Shown piece after piece: positions 22,394 to 33,138 of a stretch of 64,000 nucleotides of DNA; position 1 is the first letter of the stretch, and every line of letters begins with the position of its first letter. A program made the translations under genes and the position numbers. Source of the stretch: Martelella mediterranea DSM 17316 (lineage in GTDB: Bacteria; Pseudomonadota; Alphaproteobacteria; Rhizobiales; Rhizobiaceae); NCBI RefSeq assembly GCF_002043005.1, contig NZ_CP020330.1:766501-830500 (forward strand), in the 5' to 3' direction. Under the pieces are notes generated by a model. It was not told the DNA's origin. It saw nothing but the letters and a program-made list of their open reading frames with translations, and made no database searches.

Positions 22394-22414
22394 GCGAAAG
22401 CCGTAAACTGATCG

Positions 22415-22447
22415 AAAAAGGCGGCTCCCGAGAGGGGCCGCCTTTTT
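22415..22447. terminator. bidirectional intrinsic terminator
   Basis: Perfect 11-bp arms AAAAAGGCGGC and GCCGCCTTTTT with an 11-nt loop, flanked by A and T runs, between the convergent L,D-transpeptidase and ahcY genes. Confidence 0.92.
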
Positions 22448-22495
22448 CTTTGGTTGAGGCCGCCTGATCGCAGGCGGCCAATGCATATGGTGACG

Positions 22496-23896
22496 TCAGT
22501 AACGATAGTGTTCCGGCTTGAACGGGCCTTCCGGCGTCACGCCGATATAGGCGGCCTGTTCTTCCGAAAGCACCGTCAGCTTGGCGCCGAGCTTGTCGAG
22601 GTGGAGGCGCGCGACCTTTTCGTCGAGATGCTTCGGCAGAACGTGAACCGTGTTCTCGTATTTGGCGTGGTTCTGGAAGATTTCCATCTGGGCCAGCACC
22701 TGGTTGGTGAACGAGGCCGACATCACGAAGGAGGGGTGGCCGGTGGCATTACCGAGGTTCAGAAGACGGCCTTCCGAAAGCAGCAGGATGCGCTTGCCGT
22801 CGGGGAAGGAAATCATGTCGACCTGCGGCTTCACATTGGTCCAGGTGTAGTTGCGCAGCGAGGAAATCTGGATCTCGTTGTCGAAATGGCCGATATTGCC
22901 GACGATCGCCATATCCTTCATCTCGCGCATATGCTCGATGCGGATGATGTCCTTGTTGCCGGTGGTGGTGACGAAGATATCGGCGGTCGCGACCACGTCT
23001 TCCAGCAGTACGACCTCATAGCCGTCCATCGCCGCCTGCAGCGCGCAGATCGGATCGGCTTCCGTGACCTTCACCCGCGCGCCGGCGCCCGAAAGCGAGG
23101 CGGCGGAGCCCTTGCCGACATCGCCATAGCCGCAGACGACGGCGACCTTGCCGGCCATCATCACATCGGTGGCGCGGCGGATGCCATCGACCAGCGATTC
23201 CTTGCAGCCATATTTATTGTCGAATTTCGACTTGGTGACGGAATCATTGACGTTGATCGCCGGGAAAGGGAGCTGGCCCTTTTTGGCAAGCTGATAGAGC
23301 CGGTTGACGCCGGTGGTGGTTTCCTCGGTAACGCCGAGAAGGGCCTCGCGCTGCTTGGTGAAGAAGCCGGGAGAGGCTTCCATGCGCTTCTTGATCTGCG
23401 CGAACAGCACTTCCTCTTCCTCGGAACCGGGCTTGGACAGCACGTCCTCGCCGGCTTCGGCGCGCGCGCCGATCAGGATATACATGGTGGCGTCGCCGCC
23501 ATCATCGAGGATCATGTTGGACTGGCCGCCATCGGCCCACTGGAAGATCTGGTCGGTATAGGTCCAGTATTCGGCAAGCGTCTCGCCCTTGACGGCATAG
23601 ACCGGAATGCCGGCGGCGGCGATCGCGGCGGCGGCATGGTCCTGTGTGGAGAAGATGTTGCAGGAGGCCCAGCGGACCTCGGCGCCCAGCGCCGTCAGCG
23701 TCTCGATCAGCACGGCAGTCTGGATCGTCATGTGCAGCGAGCCGGAAATGCGCGCGCCCTTCAGCGGCTGGCTCTCGCCAAATTCCGCGCGCGCGGCCAT
23801 TAGGCCCGGCATTTCGGTTTCGGCGATGTCGATTTCCTTGCGGCCATAATCGGCCAGCGCGATATCGGCGACGAGATAGTCGTTTGTGGTGCTCAT
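22496..23896 (-). CDS. ahcY: adenosylhomocysteinase
   Basis: 466-residue NAD-dependent hydrolase converting S-adenosylhomocysteine to homocysteine and adenosine. NAD site [11 protein letters not shown], substrate motifs [17 protein letters not shown] and [15 protein letters not shown], and C-terminal KPEHYRY. ATG 23896 with CGGAG upstream gives the usual rhizobial length; upstream in-frame codons lie in the regulatory region. A 13-bp-arm palindrome 100-130 bp upstream is a candidate operator. Confidence 0.98.
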   Translation of the reverse strand: MSTTNDYLVADIALADYGRKEIDIAETEMPGLMAARAEFGESQPLKGARISGSLHMTIQTAVLIETLTALGAEVRWASCNIFSTQDHAAAAIAAAGIPVYAVKGETLAEYWTYTDQIFQWADGGQSNMILDDGGDATMYILIGARAEAGEDVLSKPGSEEEEVLFAQIKKRMEASPGFFTKQREALLGVTEETTTGVNRLYQLAKKGQLPFPAINVNDSVTKSKFDNKYGCKESLVDGIRRATDVMMAGKVAVVCGYGDVGKGSAASLSGAGARVKVTEADPICALQAAMDGYEVVLLEDVVATADIFVTTTGNKDIIRIEHMREMKDMAIVGNIGHFDNEIQISSLRNYTWTNVKPQVDMISFPDGKRILLLSEGRLLNLGNATGHPSFVMSASFTNQVLAQMEIFQNHAKYENTVHVLPKHLDEKVARLHLDKLGAKLTVLSEEQAAYIGVTPEGPFKPEHYRY

Positions 23897-23995
23897 CTGA
23901 AACTCCGGAAACATTTCGGCAGGACGAGCGCGACCGGCACCCGCAATTTGCCTGTTCATCTGTTCCGTTCGTATCAGCCTTGGCGAAAACTGGCA

Positions 23996-24027
23996 AGAAA
24001 GACATAAAGGTTTGTTTATGTCTTTCT
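23996..24027. promoter_or_regulatory. 13-bp-arm palindrome in the ahcY promoter region, SahR-like operator candidate
   Basis: AGAAAGACATAAA (23996-24008) and TTTATGTCTTTCT (24015-24027) are exact reverse complements around a 6-bp centre. The CATAAA...TTTATG core resembles, from memory, sites of the ArsR-type SahR regulator of methionine-cycle genes in proteobacteria. Identity of the binder is inferred; no arsR-type gene is in the window. Confidence 0.5.
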
Positions 24028-24038
24028 GTGGCTGGAGT

Positions 24039-24872
24039 TTACGGTTGGATAGGTCCGCGACTTGCCGTGAACCCACCGATCATTTCGTTGTCACCATTGA
24101 AGAGATAAGTGCCTCCCATCGACGAGGCGTTATCGCCATAGAATGCTCCTTCAACTTTTGAGCCTGCCGGCAGGCTGTCCGAACTGAAGGTACTGCCTGT
24201 AATTGCGCCATCGAACTGGGCATTTCTGCCCCCTGTGGAGATATTCCCCTGCAACGAGGACGAAGCAAAATCGACCTCAGCCGAAAAAGTCCCTTCCTGG
24301 GAGCTAACGGTGCCAAATGAAACGGCGCTGTAACCAAATGCAGTTCCCTGATATTTGGCTTTGCCGCTAACCGGCATGTTTTCGGTCAGACCTTCCGTGA
24401 ATCGATAAGCGTATAAAAAAGAGTCAGGATAGTTGCCCCTTTCCGCATCAATCACCGCTACAAGTGGCTGTCCATCTTCGCTGAGGACTCGCATATATTC
24501 GGATGCAGCATCGCTGGTCCCATCGGGCGAAAGAGGCGGCAAGATGAACTCCTGTCCTGCCAGAGGGCCGGCGGCAATCTTTATGGAGACATAACCATCG
24601 TCTTTTGTCTGAATTAACGCTCTGGAACTGCCACTTTCCCAATCTTTCGGATAGGCCGAAACAGCAGCAAATCCAGTCGCGTTCGAAGGTTCCCCGGTGT
24701 CTTTTCGGGGTTCACCGTCCTGATAATAACCCGGATCGACAGATGGAGGAGGAGTCTGAATTGAAATTCCGGGATCCTGGGCGATGACCGGTCCTCCGCC
24801 TCCCCCGCCACTGCACCCCGCAATTGCGGCAAGCCCAACCGTGCCCGTCAGTTTCACGAATGTATACTTCAT
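24039..24872 (-). CDS. TbpB-like (transferrin-binding-protein-like) surface lipoprotein
   Basis: 277 residues. Signal peptide with lipobox AAIAGC, then a polyglycine linker (CSGGGGGGP) and a Pro-rich spacer. The C-terminal half shows the TbpB-type beta-barrel pattern: [66 protein letters not shown] and GGFTASR. Such proteins are often exported to the cell surface by Slam and bind host proteins, haem or metals. No Slam (DUF560) gene is nearby. Base composition looks visibly more A+T-rich than its neighbours, suggesting acquisition. Ligand unknown. Confidence 0.75.
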   Translation of the reverse strand: MKYTFVKLTGTVGLAAIAGCSGGGGGGPVIAQDPGISIQTPPPSVDPGYYQDGEPRKDTGEPSNATGFAAVSAYPKDWESGSSRALIQTKDDGYVSIKIAAGPLAGQEFILPPLSPDGTSDAASEYMRVLSEDGQPLVAVIDAERGNYPDSFLYAYRFTEGLTENMPVSGKAKYQGTAFGYSAVSFGTVSSQEGTFSAEVDFASSSLQGNISTGGRNAQFDGAITGSTFSSDSLPAGSKVEGAFYGDNASSMGGTYLFNGDNEMIGGFTASRGPIQP

Positions 24873-25001
24873 TTTCAGTCCCCACTCCTGATCATATCGA
24901 GCATTGCCTGTGAATCACGTGTCGCAACCGGGGGGCGCAAGGTCAAGGAAAAATTAACCTTGAAGAGCGGGTCAAAATGCGAGAAGGATTTTGGAATCTG
25001 C

Positions 25002-26579
25002 TTATCCGGAGACCTGCTTCAAAGCCTCCCGACAAGCTTGCAGGATTTCCAACCGGCGATACTGGCGGGCGTAGTAATCCGCGAGTGCGGGATCGGGTGC
25101 GATCTCCAGCGGCGTCGCCTGCATGGCGCGCGCGGCCGCTCCGAGATCGGGGGCAAGACCCGCGGCGGTTGCGGCGTGGATGGCGGAACCGAGCAGGACG
25201 ACGTCCTCGGTCGGCGAGACGAGCACCGGCAGGCCGGTGGCATCGGCGTAAAGCCGGGTGAGAAGCGGGTTGCGCCTGTGGCCGCCGGCCAGATGCAGGT
25301 TTGTGGCGGCGATGTCGTTCTCGGACAGCAGGGCAAGGATTTGGCGGAGCGACAGGGCGATCGCCACCGAGGCGCGCCAATAGAGCCGGCAGAGCCCGTC
25401 GAAACTGCCGTCGAGCGTCAGCCCGGCGACCATGCCGGTCATCGAGGCGTCGGCGAAGGGTGAGCGGCTGCCGTGAAAATCCGGCAGGATATCGAGCCCG
25501 TCGGCAAAGCCCGGGCCGCGCTTTTGCAGCATTTCCTCGATCCGGGCGATCACCCTTCCGTGCTGTTCCTCGGTGGCAGTACCGCCGGCGCTGTGGACCT
25601 CCAGCAGGTGGTTGAGCAGGCCGCCGGTGGCCGATTGGCCCGCCTCGAACAACCATCGGGCCGGGTAGAGCGCGGAAAAATAAGGCCCCCAGAGGCTTGG
25701 CGCGAAGACGGGCCGGTTTTCATAGCCGACGATGCAGCTCGACGTCCCGCCGATGAGCGCCAGTTCGCCATCGGCCTTGCGGTCCGGCGGCGGCAGAGCG
25801 CCGAGCGCGCCGGCATAGGCGTCGATCAGGCCTGCCGCGACCACTACCTCGCCGTCCAGACCGAGATCGCTGGCCGCGATCGCCGTCAGCCGACCCGCGG
25901 CATCGCCCGGCACCAGAATGAATTCCGGGATTCCCGCCTTTTCACGCAGATCGGTGAGGTCGGCCTGTTCCAGAAGACCGAGCGGCCAGGGAAGGACGTG
26001 ATCGCCGCGATAGAACCATTTGGCCGAAAGCGTGGTGAGCGAGCGGCGATCGCTGCCGGTGGCGCGGAAGGTGAGGTAGTCGGCGAGATCGAAGATGCCG
26101 CCGGCCTGTTCCCAGAGTTCCGGGCGGTTGCGCTTCAGCCATACGAGTTTCGGCACCTGCATTTCCGGCGAGACCGAACCGCCGGAATGGAGCACGGCCT
26201 CATGGTCGAAACCGCTGAGTTCGGCCGCTTCCTGGGCGGCGCGGTGGTCGAACCAGGCGATGGTGTCGAAGGTGCCGGTCTCGTCTTCCGAAAGCGTCAG
26301 CGGCCGCCCGTCGCGGTCCAGAAGCACAAGCGAGCAGGTGGCGCCGAAGGCAAGGCCGGCAATCCGCTCCGCCGCGATACCGGCTGCCGCGCGGGCCGCC
26401 TTCACGGCCTCCACTGTGGCCTGCCATATGTCTTCGGAGGAATATTCGCCACGTCGGGGCGCCGGGCGTTTCAGGCGCAGCGGAGAGGACGCGCGGGCAA
26501 GCATCGCGCCCGCAGCGTCGAACACGGCCGCCCTGACACTCGCCGTGCCGACATCGACCGCAATCACATGATCGCGCAT
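25002..26579 (-). CDS. FGGY-family carbohydrate kinase (ribulokinase/xylulokinase-like)
   Basis: 525 residues; ATP-dependent sugar kinase. N-terminal VIAVDVGTASVRAAVFDA and the catalytic Asp region IAWFDHRAAQEA; second domain LIGGTSSCIVGY, GLIDAYAGALGA and LHLAGGHRRNPLLTRLYA. The LHLAGG and FHGSRSPFADASMTG motifs resemble the D-ribulokinase/YpCarbK-like group. AGGAG precedes ATG 26579. Last gene of the polyol operon; it could phosphorylate the keto-sugar made by MtlK. Exact substrate uncertain. Confidence 0.88.
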   Translation of the reverse strand: MRDHVIAVDVGTASVRAAVFDAAGAMLARASSPLRLKRPAPRRGEYSSEDIWQATVEAVKAARAAAGIAAERIAGLAFGATCSLVLLDRDGRPLTLSEDETGTFDTIAWFDHRAAQEAAELSGFDHEAVLHSGGSVSPEMQVPKLVWLKRNRPELWEQAGGIFDLADYLTFRATGSDRRSLTTLSAKWFYRGDHVLPWPLGLLEQADLTDLREKAGIPEFILVPGDAAGRLTAIAASDLGLDGEVVVAAGLIDAYAGALGALPPPDRKADGELALIGGTSSCIVGYENRPVFAPSLWGPYFSALYPARWLFEAGQSATGGLLNHLLEVHSAGGTATEEQHGRVIARIEEMLQKRGPGFADGLDILPDFHGSRSPFADASMTGMVAGLTLDGSFDGLCRLYWRASVAIALSLRQILALLSENDIAATNLHLAGGHRRNPLLTRLYADATGLPVLVSPTEDVVLLGSAIHAATAAGLAPDLGAAARAMQATPLEIAPDPALADYYARQYRRLEILQACREALKQVSG

Positions 26580-26607
26580 CCCGGTCGCTCCTACCCTTGA
26601 TTTTCCG

Positions 26608-27282
26608 TCAGACTTTTGCCGCACGTTGGACGAGATTGTCCATGGCGTCAAACATTAGGTCGGGGTGAAGCGCAGCAATCTGATCGCGATAGCCCGGGGA
26701 ACGGGCATGGGTGGCGCCGAGATAGGCGAAGACCCGCATGCCCGCCGCCTTCGCAGCGGAAATGCCCGCCGCGCTGTCCTCGATCACCAGGCATTCCTCC
26801 GGCTGCCGGTTCATCCGGCCCGCGGCGAAGAGGAAGAGATCGGGCGCGGGCTTGCCATTTTCCACCATCGAAGCGGAAAAGATCGGCGGCGCGAACAGTG
26901 GCAGAAGCCCCGCGATCTCGAGCGAAAGCCGGATGCGTTCGGGCTGGGAACTGGAGGCGACGCAAAACGCGTAACCCGCCGCCTCCAGCTCGGCCCAGGC
27001 CGCCGCAATGCCGTGTGTCGGTTTCAGTTCGGCGCGGAAGCGGGCATAGAGATCGCGCCGCAGCCCTTCCAGAAACCCGTCGCCGAGGGTCGCGCCGTAA
27101 TCGTCCTTGACGATCGCAAGCATGGTTGCGAGCGAGCGGCCGAGGAAAAGCCGGCGCGCATCCTCATCGCAGATGCTGATGCCCTCGGTGGCGAGCGCCT
27201 CCCTCAACACCGCGAGCGAAATCGGTTCGCTGTCGACCAGCACCCCGTCGCAATCGAAAATGATGAGCGGCTTTGCGGGCAT
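26608..27282 (-). CDS. HAD-superfamily phosphatase (beta-PGM-like)
   Basis: 224 residues, HAD subfamily IA: motif I FDCDGVLVDSEP with nucleophile Asp, motif II VASSSQPERI, Lys in ENGKPAPDLF and the acidic motif VIEDSAAGISAAKAAGM. Likely acts on a small sugar phosphate. It sits between mtlK and the kinase gene (20- and 28-bp gaps) in the polyol operon, where it may remove or recycle a phosphorylated intermediate. Confidence 0.9.
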   Translation of the reverse strand: MPAKPLIIFDCDGVLVDSEPISLAVLREALATEGISICDEDARRLFLGRSLATMLAIVKDDYGATLGDGFLEGLRRDLYARFRAELKPTHGIAAAWAELEAAGYAFCVASSSQPERIRLSLEIAGLLPLFAPPIFSASMVENGKPAPDLFLFAAGRMNRQPEECLVIEDSAAGISAAKAAGMRVFAYLGATHARSPGYRDQIAALHPDLMFDAMDNLVQRAAKV

Positions 27283-27301
27283 ATGGCTCCTGATTGCGGC
27301 G

Positions 27302-28783
27302 TTACTCCAGGTCGCCGTCGATATAGCGCTTCAGTGTTTCAGCGGTTCCGTGCGCGCGCAGGCTTTCCAGCGCGCCTGTGAACCGCTTCACGAATTGCGG
27401 ATTGTCGGCAACGCTGCCGAAGATATCACGCTCTTCAAGGAAACGGGTCGGCTTTTCCCGCGAGGCAAGTGCCGCCGCATGAAGCCGGTCGGCCGCCTCG
27501 TCATTGAACCTGATCTTGCGGCCGCTGTCGGACGTGCCCTCGAAATAGCGGCACCACAGCGCCGAAACCAGTGCCAGACCGGTGACGTCGAGGCCCTTCT
27601 CCAGCCGAGCGGCGGTCGAGGGAAGCACGAATTTCGGCTGGCGGTTGGAGCCGTCGAGCGCCAGCCGCTCGATCGTGTCGCCAATCTTGGGGTTGGCGAA
27701 ACGCCGCGCGATCAGTTCGTAATAGTCGGTGAGATCGGTATCGGGCACCGGCGGCACGATCGGGATGATCTCGTCCTTTTCGAGCTTTTCGAGGAAGGCG
27801 GCGATCAGCTCGTTCTCCATCGCCTCGTGCACGAAGTGAATGTCGAGCAGCTCACCCGGATAGGCAATCGCGGCATGGCCGCCGTTGAGGATCCGGAGCT
27901 TCATGATCTCGTAGGGGCTGACATCCTCGACGAAGGTGACGCCGACCTCTTCCAGCGCGGGACGGCCGAGCGGGAAATCATCCTCCAGCACCCACTGCCT
28001 GAATTCCTCGCAGAACACCGGCCAGTTGTCGGCGATGCCGTATTCCTCCGCGGCGATCCTGCGCTCGCGTTCGCCGGTGGCCGGCGTAATGCGGTCGACC
28101 ATGGCGTTGGGGAAGGCCACGTTTTGCCGGATCCAGCCGGCGAAATCCGGGTCCGAGAGTTCGGCAAGGCCGGCCACAGTGGCTTTGGTGACCGCGCCGT
28201 TATGGGGAATGTTGTCGCAGCACATCACGGTAAATGCCGGAACGCCCGCCGCCCGGCGCTTCTTCAGCCCGGCAATGATCAGGCCGAAAGCGGTCTTGGG
28301 CTGATCCGGGTTGTTGCCGTCTGCCACGATTGCCGGATGTTTGGGGTCGAATTTTCCGGTCGCCGGGTCGATGAAATAGCCGCCCTCGGTGACCGTCAGC
28401 GAGACGATGCGGATCGCCGGATCGGCGAGCCTGTCGATCATGGCGTCAAAATCCGGCGGCGCGATCATGTCGATCATCGCGCCGGTAATGGTGGCGCTGC
28501 TGGCATGGGCCTCCTGGTCGACCACCGTGGTCAGGAAATCCTGGCCCTTCAGCACGTCGCGCATCTTCGCGTCGCCCGGCATCACGCCCGCGCCGATGAT
28601 CGCCCAGTCGTGATCGCGGCCCTTGTTGAAGAGCTCGTGCAGATAGACCGCCTGATGGGCGCGGTGAAAATTGCCGACGCCGAAATGGACAATGCCCGGC
28701 GAAAGATCGTCGCGCGCATAGGTCGGCACGGCCGCCTTGTCGGCGTGGTCCTTGAGAGTGTCGAGAGAAAGTGCCTTGGTCAT
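27302..28783 (-). CDS. mtlK: mannitol 2-dehydrogenase (polyol dehydrogenase family)
   Basis: 493-residue long-chain polyol dehydrogenase oxidising D-mannitol (and often D-arabitol or sorbitol) to the keto-sugar with NAD. The N-terminal Rossmann region starts IVHFGVGNFHRAHQAVYL; the catalytic region includes KLRILNGGHAAIAYPGELL with the motif Lys...Asn...His. ATG 28783 follows AGGACA. It lies 80 bp downstream of the ABC ATPase gene, in the order known for rhizobial and Rhodobacter smo loci. Confidence 0.95.
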   Translation of the reverse strand: MTKALSLDTLKDHADKAAVPTYARDDLSPGIVHFGVGNFHRAHQAVYLHELFNKGRDHDWAIIGAGVMPGDAKMRDVLKGQDFLTTVVDQEAHASSATITGAMIDMIAPPDFDAMIDRLADPAIRIVSLTVTEGGYFIDPATGKFDPKHPAIVADGNNPDQPKTAFGLIIAGLKKRRAAGVPAFTVMCCDNIPHNGAVTKATVAGLAELSDPDFAGWIRQNVAFPNAMVDRITPATGERERRIAAEEYGIADNWPVFCEEFRQWVLEDDFPLGRPALEEVGVTFVEDVSPYEIMKLRILNGGHAAIAYPGELLDIHFVHEAMENELIAAFLEKLEKDEIIPIVPPVPDTDLTDYYELIARRFANPKIGDTIERLALDGSNRQPKFVLPSTAARLEKGLDVTGLALVSALWCRYFEGTSDSGRKIRFNDEAADRLHAAALASREKPTRFLEERDIFGSVADNPQFVKRFTGALESLRAHGTAETLKRYIDGDLE

Positions 28784-28863
28784 TGTCCTGTCCGATCTTC
28801 GCATTCCGGGATGAGCGCCGCCAATGGCGCCCACCATTGTTTCGCGCTTCCGCGCCGCGCCGG

Positions 28864-29862
<999 letters not shown>

Positions 29863-29873
29863 TGGTCCTGTCC

Positions 29874-30704
29874 TTATTTAACCGCGCCGAAGGTGAGCCC
29901 GCGCACGAGCTGCTTCTGCGAAAACCAGCCGAGAATGATGATCGGCGCAATCGCCATGGTCGATGCCGCGGAAAGCTTGGCGTAGAACAGGCCTTCCGGG
30001 CTCGAATAGGAAGCGATGAAAGCTGTGAGCGGCGCCGCTTTCGAGGCCGTCAGGTTCAGCGTCCAGAACGCTTCGTTCCAGGCAAGGATGATGTTGAGGA
30101 GAAGGGTGGAGGCAATGCCGGGGATCGCCATCGGCGTCAGCACATAGACGATCTCCTTGCCGAGCGTGGCTCCATCCATACGGGCGGCTTCGAGAATTTC
30201 GCCCGGGATTTCCTTGAAATAGGTATAGAGCATCCACACCATGATCGGCAGGTTGATCAGCATCATCACCACGATCAGGCCGGTGCGGGTGTCGAGCAGG
30301 CCGAGATCGCGGAAGATGATGTAGATCGGCACCAGAACGCCGACGGCCGGAAGCATCTTGGTGGAGAGCATCCACAACAGCACGTCCTTGGTGCGCGGCG
30401 TCGGCGAGAACGCCATCGCCCAGGCGGCGGGCACCGAGATCAGCAGGCCGATCACCGTGGAGCCGAGCGAGATCGCCACCGAATTCCAGAAATGGTGGAA
30501 ATAGTTCGAGCGCGCCTGCACCTCGACATAGTTTTCCAGCGTCCACTGGAAGAACAGGAAGGAAGGCGGCGAGGAAACGGCCTCGCCCTCCGTCTTGAAG
30601 CTTGTCAGAAACGTCCACAGGATCGGGAAGAAGATCAGGAACGCGATCAACCACGCCAATGCGGTGAAGGCGACTTTCTTCTGCGTTGTTACCTGGCGTG
30701 CCAT
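29874..30704 (-). CDS. smoG: polyol ABC transporter permease (MalG type)
   Basis: 276 residues, six predicted membrane helices and the EAA loop [22 protein letters not shown] (written here with the conserved Gly) that contacts the ATPase. ATG 30704 is preceded by GGAGG and begins 2 bp after the smoF stop. The same frame stays open well upstream, so longer start calls here are artefacts. Confidence 0.95.
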   Translation of the reverse strand: MARQVTTQKKVAFTALAWLIAFLIFFPILWTFLTSFKTEGEAVSSPPSFLFFQWTLENYVEVQARSNYFHHFWNSVAISLGSTVIGLLISVPAAWAMAFSPTPRTKDVLLWMLSTKMLPAVGVLVPIYIIFRDLGLLDTRTGLIVVMMLINLPIMVWMLYTYFKEIPGEILEAARMDGATLGKEIVYVLTPMAIPGIASTLLLNIILAWNEAFWTLNLTASKAAPLTAFIASYSSPEGLFYAKLSAASTMAIAPIIILGWFSQKQLVRGLTFGAVK

Positions 30705-30706
30705 CG

Positions 30707-31579
30707 TCAGTCCTCCAGATTTTTGCCGATCATGCGAACCAGGAAGATCGCAACGATGTTGGCGAGAATGACGGCGATGATACCGCCGGCGGACGCACCG
30801 CCCACGTCGAACTGCAGCAATGCCTGCATGTAGACGAGGTAGGTGAGGTTGGTGCTTTCCGTGCCGGGGCCGCCATTGGTGGTGACCAGGATTTCGGCGA
30901 AGATCGAAAGCAGGAAGATCGTCTCGATCAGCACGACCACGGTGATGGCGCGCGCCATATGCGGCAGGATGATGTAGATCAGCCGGTTCCAGGCGTTGGC
31001 GCCGTCCATCTCGGAGGCTTCCTTCTGCTCCTCGGACAGCGACTGCAGCGCCGTCAGCAGGATCAGCGTGGCGAAGGGCAACCATTGCCAGGTGACGATC
31101 AGGCCGATCGATGTCAGCGGTATCGATGACAGGAAATCGATCGGCTGGATGCCCAGAAACCGCGCCAGCGAGGCGAACAGACCGTTGACCGGGTTCATCA
31201 GCATGTTCTTCCACACCAGCGCCGAAACGGTCGGCATGACGAAGAATGGCGCGATCACCAGAATGCGCACGATGCCCTGCCCGAAGATCGGCTGATCCAA
31301 AAGCAGCGCCAGCGCGATGCCGCCGACAACGGTGGCGAACAGCACGCCGCCCACCAGCATCAGCGTATTGCCGATCGCCTGGAAGAAGGCCGGGTCGGTC
31401 AGGAAGAACCGATAATTCATGAAGCCGGCGAAGCTTTCCGTGCCCGGCATCAGCAGATTGTAGCGCAGGAACGAGAAGTAGATCGTCATCGACAGCGGTA
31501 TGATCATCCACGCCAGGAGCAGAATGACCGAGGGCGCCATCATCAGCCGCGCCGCATTTTTGGTATGGGTCGTCGCCAT
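30707..31579 (-). CDS. smoF: polyol ABC transporter permease (MalF type)
   Basis: 290 residues with six membrane helices (MMAPSVILLLAWMIIPLSMT first) and the EAA loop EASEMDGANAWNRLIYIILP. ATG 31579, with GGGGAA upstream, is preferred to a TTG six codons earlier. It is separated from smoE by 225 bp containing a stem-loop, typical when the binding protein must be made in excess. Confidence 0.94.
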   Translation of the reverse strand: MATTHTKNAARLMMAPSVILLLAWMIIPLSMTIYFSFLRYNLLMPGTESFAGFMNYRFFLTDPAFFQAIGNTLMLVGGVLFATVVGGIALALLLDQPIFGQGIVRILVIAPFFVMPTVSALVWKNMLMNPVNGLFASLARFLGIQPIDFLSSIPLTSIGLIVTWQWLPFATLILLTALQSLSEEQKEASEMDGANAWNRLIYIILPHMARAITVVVLIETIFLLSIFAEILVTTNGGPGTESTNLTYLVYMQALLQFDVGGASAGGIIAVILANIVAIFLVRMIGKNLED

Positions 31580-31709
31580 TTCGGTGTTTCCCCGCAAAGT
31601 GGATCGTCAGGACGCCCGGCCATGCCGGCGTCCAAATCCCGTTCGTTCCGCACCATGGTCGTCAGGCCGGTGTCGTATCTCGCCGTTGGCTGGTGCGTAA
31701 AACCGGTTT

Positions 31710-31737
31710 GGCCGCCGTCACTTCATGCGCGGCGGCC
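31710..31737 (-). promoter_or_regulatory. intercistronic stem-loop between smoE and smoF
   Basis: Perfect 8-bp stem GGCCGCCG/CGGCGGCC with a 12-nt loop and no T run. Such hairpins after a binding-protein gene commonly stabilise its mRNA against 3' decay and lower permease expression; that role is inferred here. Confidence 0.5.
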
Positions 31738-31804
31738 ATCATCATGTCGGCTTGAACTCCGAAGGCGACCGGACCCTTGAGCCCGGCCGCCCCGCGGAGG
31801 AAGG

Positions 31805-33118
31805 TTACTTGATGTAGCCGGCCTTCATCATTTCGCGCTGGGTGAGTTGCTGCGCGTTGTTGAGGGCCTGGTCGGCGGTCACGTTGCCGGCAAGGGCTGC
31901 CGAGAACTGCTGGCCGACGGCGGTGCCGATACCCTGGAATTCGGGGATCGAGACGAACTGCGCGCCGGTATAGGGGATTTCCTGAACCGAAGGCTTGTTG
32001 GTGTCGACCGCATTGATCGATTCCAGCGTCATTTCGGCAAAGGGCGCTGCCTCCTGGTAGTCCGCATTCTCATAGAGCGAGGTGCGGGTGCCGGGAGGTG
32101 CCGCGCGCCAGCCATCCTGCTCGGCGACCAGATCGGTGTAGTGCTTGGAGGTCGCCCAGGCGACGAAGGCCTTGGCCGCATCGGCCTTGGTCGTCGAAGC
32201 CGGAATGGCGAGGTTCCACGACCACAGCCAATTGCCGCGGTTGCCGAGATCGCCCTTTTCCGGGAACAGCGCGAAGCCGACAGAGTCAGCGACCTTGGAT
32301 TCCTTCGGGTCGGTTACGAACGAAGCGGCGACGGTGGCGTCGATCCACATGCCGCACTTGCCCTGCTGGAACAGCGCGAGGTTCTCGTTGAAGCCGTTGG
32401 AGGACGCGCCGGGCGGACCATAATTGTTCATCATGTCCAGATAGTCGGTGAGCGTCGCCTTCCACTCTTCGGTGTCGAACTGCGGCTTCCATTCCATGTC
32501 GAACCAGCGCGCGCCGTAGGAGTTGGACATCGCGCCGAGGAAGGCCATGTTCTCGCCCCAGCCGGCCTTGCCGCGCAGGCAGATGCCGTAAATGCCGGCA
32601 TCCTTGTCGGTCATAGCCTTGGCAGCCGCCATGATCTCGTCCCAGGTCGGCTCGGCCGGAATGGTCACGCCGGCCTTTTCGGCGAGATCCGTGCGGTACA
32701 TTACCATGGCGCTTTCGCCGTAGAACGGGGCGGCATAGAGTTTGCCGTCCACGGAAAGGCCACCGGCGATGGCGGGCAAAAGGTCTGCTTCGTCATAGTC
32801 GGACGGCATGCCGGAGAGTTCCAGAAGCCAGTTCTGCTTGGCCCAGATCGGCACTTCGTAGTTGCCGATGGTCAAGACGTCGTACTGACCGCCCTTGGTG
32901 GCGATGTCGGTGGTGACCTTCTGGCGCAGCACGTTTTCTTCAAGCGTGACCCATTCGAGGTCGATATCCGGATGATCCTTGGTGAAATCGTCGGTGAGCT
33001 TCTGCATGCGGATCATGTCGCCGTTGTTGACGGTGGCGATGGTCAGCGTTTCAGCAGAAGCAACGCCGGTCAGGGCGACCAGCGAGCAAGCGGCGAGCAG
33101 CGTCGAATGAAGTTTCAT
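31805..33118 (-). CDS. smoE: polyol ABC transporter substrate-binding protein
   Basis: 437 residues. Sec signal peptide (MKLHSTLLAACSLVALTGVA, cleavage after ASA) then a type-1 extracellular solute-binding domain (GGQYDVLTIGNYEVPIWAKQNWLLEL, YGESAMVMYRTDLAEKAGV). Family members bind sorbitol, mannitol or arabitol. GGGAGGAACGAGT precedes ATG 33118. First gene of the smoEFGK-mtlK-HAD-kinase operon; four phased palindrome-like sites upstream indicate a repressor or activator encoded elsewhere. Confidence 0.94.
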   Translation of the reverse strand: MKLHSTLLAACSLVALTGVASAETLTIATVNNGDMIRMQKLTDDFTKDHPDIDLEWVTLEENVLRQKVTTDIATKGGQYDVLTIGNYEVPIWAKQNWLLELSGMPSDYDEADLLPAIAGGLSVDGKLYAAPFYGESAMVMYRTDLAEKAGVTIPAEPTWDEIMAAAKAMTDKDAGIYGICLRGKAGWGENMAFLGAMSNSYGARWFDMEWKPQFDTEEWKATLTDYLDMMNNYGPPGASSNGFNENLALFQQGKCGMWIDATVAASFVTDPKESKVADSVGFALFPEKGDLGNRGNWLWSWNLAIPASTTKADAAKAFVAWATSKHYTDLVAEQDGWRAAPPGTRTSLYENADYQEAAPFAEMTLESINAVDTNKPSVQEIPYTGAQFVSIPEFQGIGTAVGQQFSAALAGNVTADQALNNAQQLTQREMMKAGYIK

Positions 33119-33138
33119 ACTCGTTCCTCCCTCAGAAT

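Noticed and set aside
23897..24038. SAH or SAM riboswitch upstream of ahcY
   Set aside because: Only a simple palindrome is visible; I could not fit a pseudoknot or conserved core by eye.
24909..24918. CACGTG-containing sequence as a further parS
   Set aside because: AATCACGTGTCG lacks the TTTCAC/GTGAAA arms.
29874..31511. Single long permease gene covering both smo permeases
   Set aside because: Only the last 276 codons look like a permease; the upstream part is a shadow of smoF in another frame.
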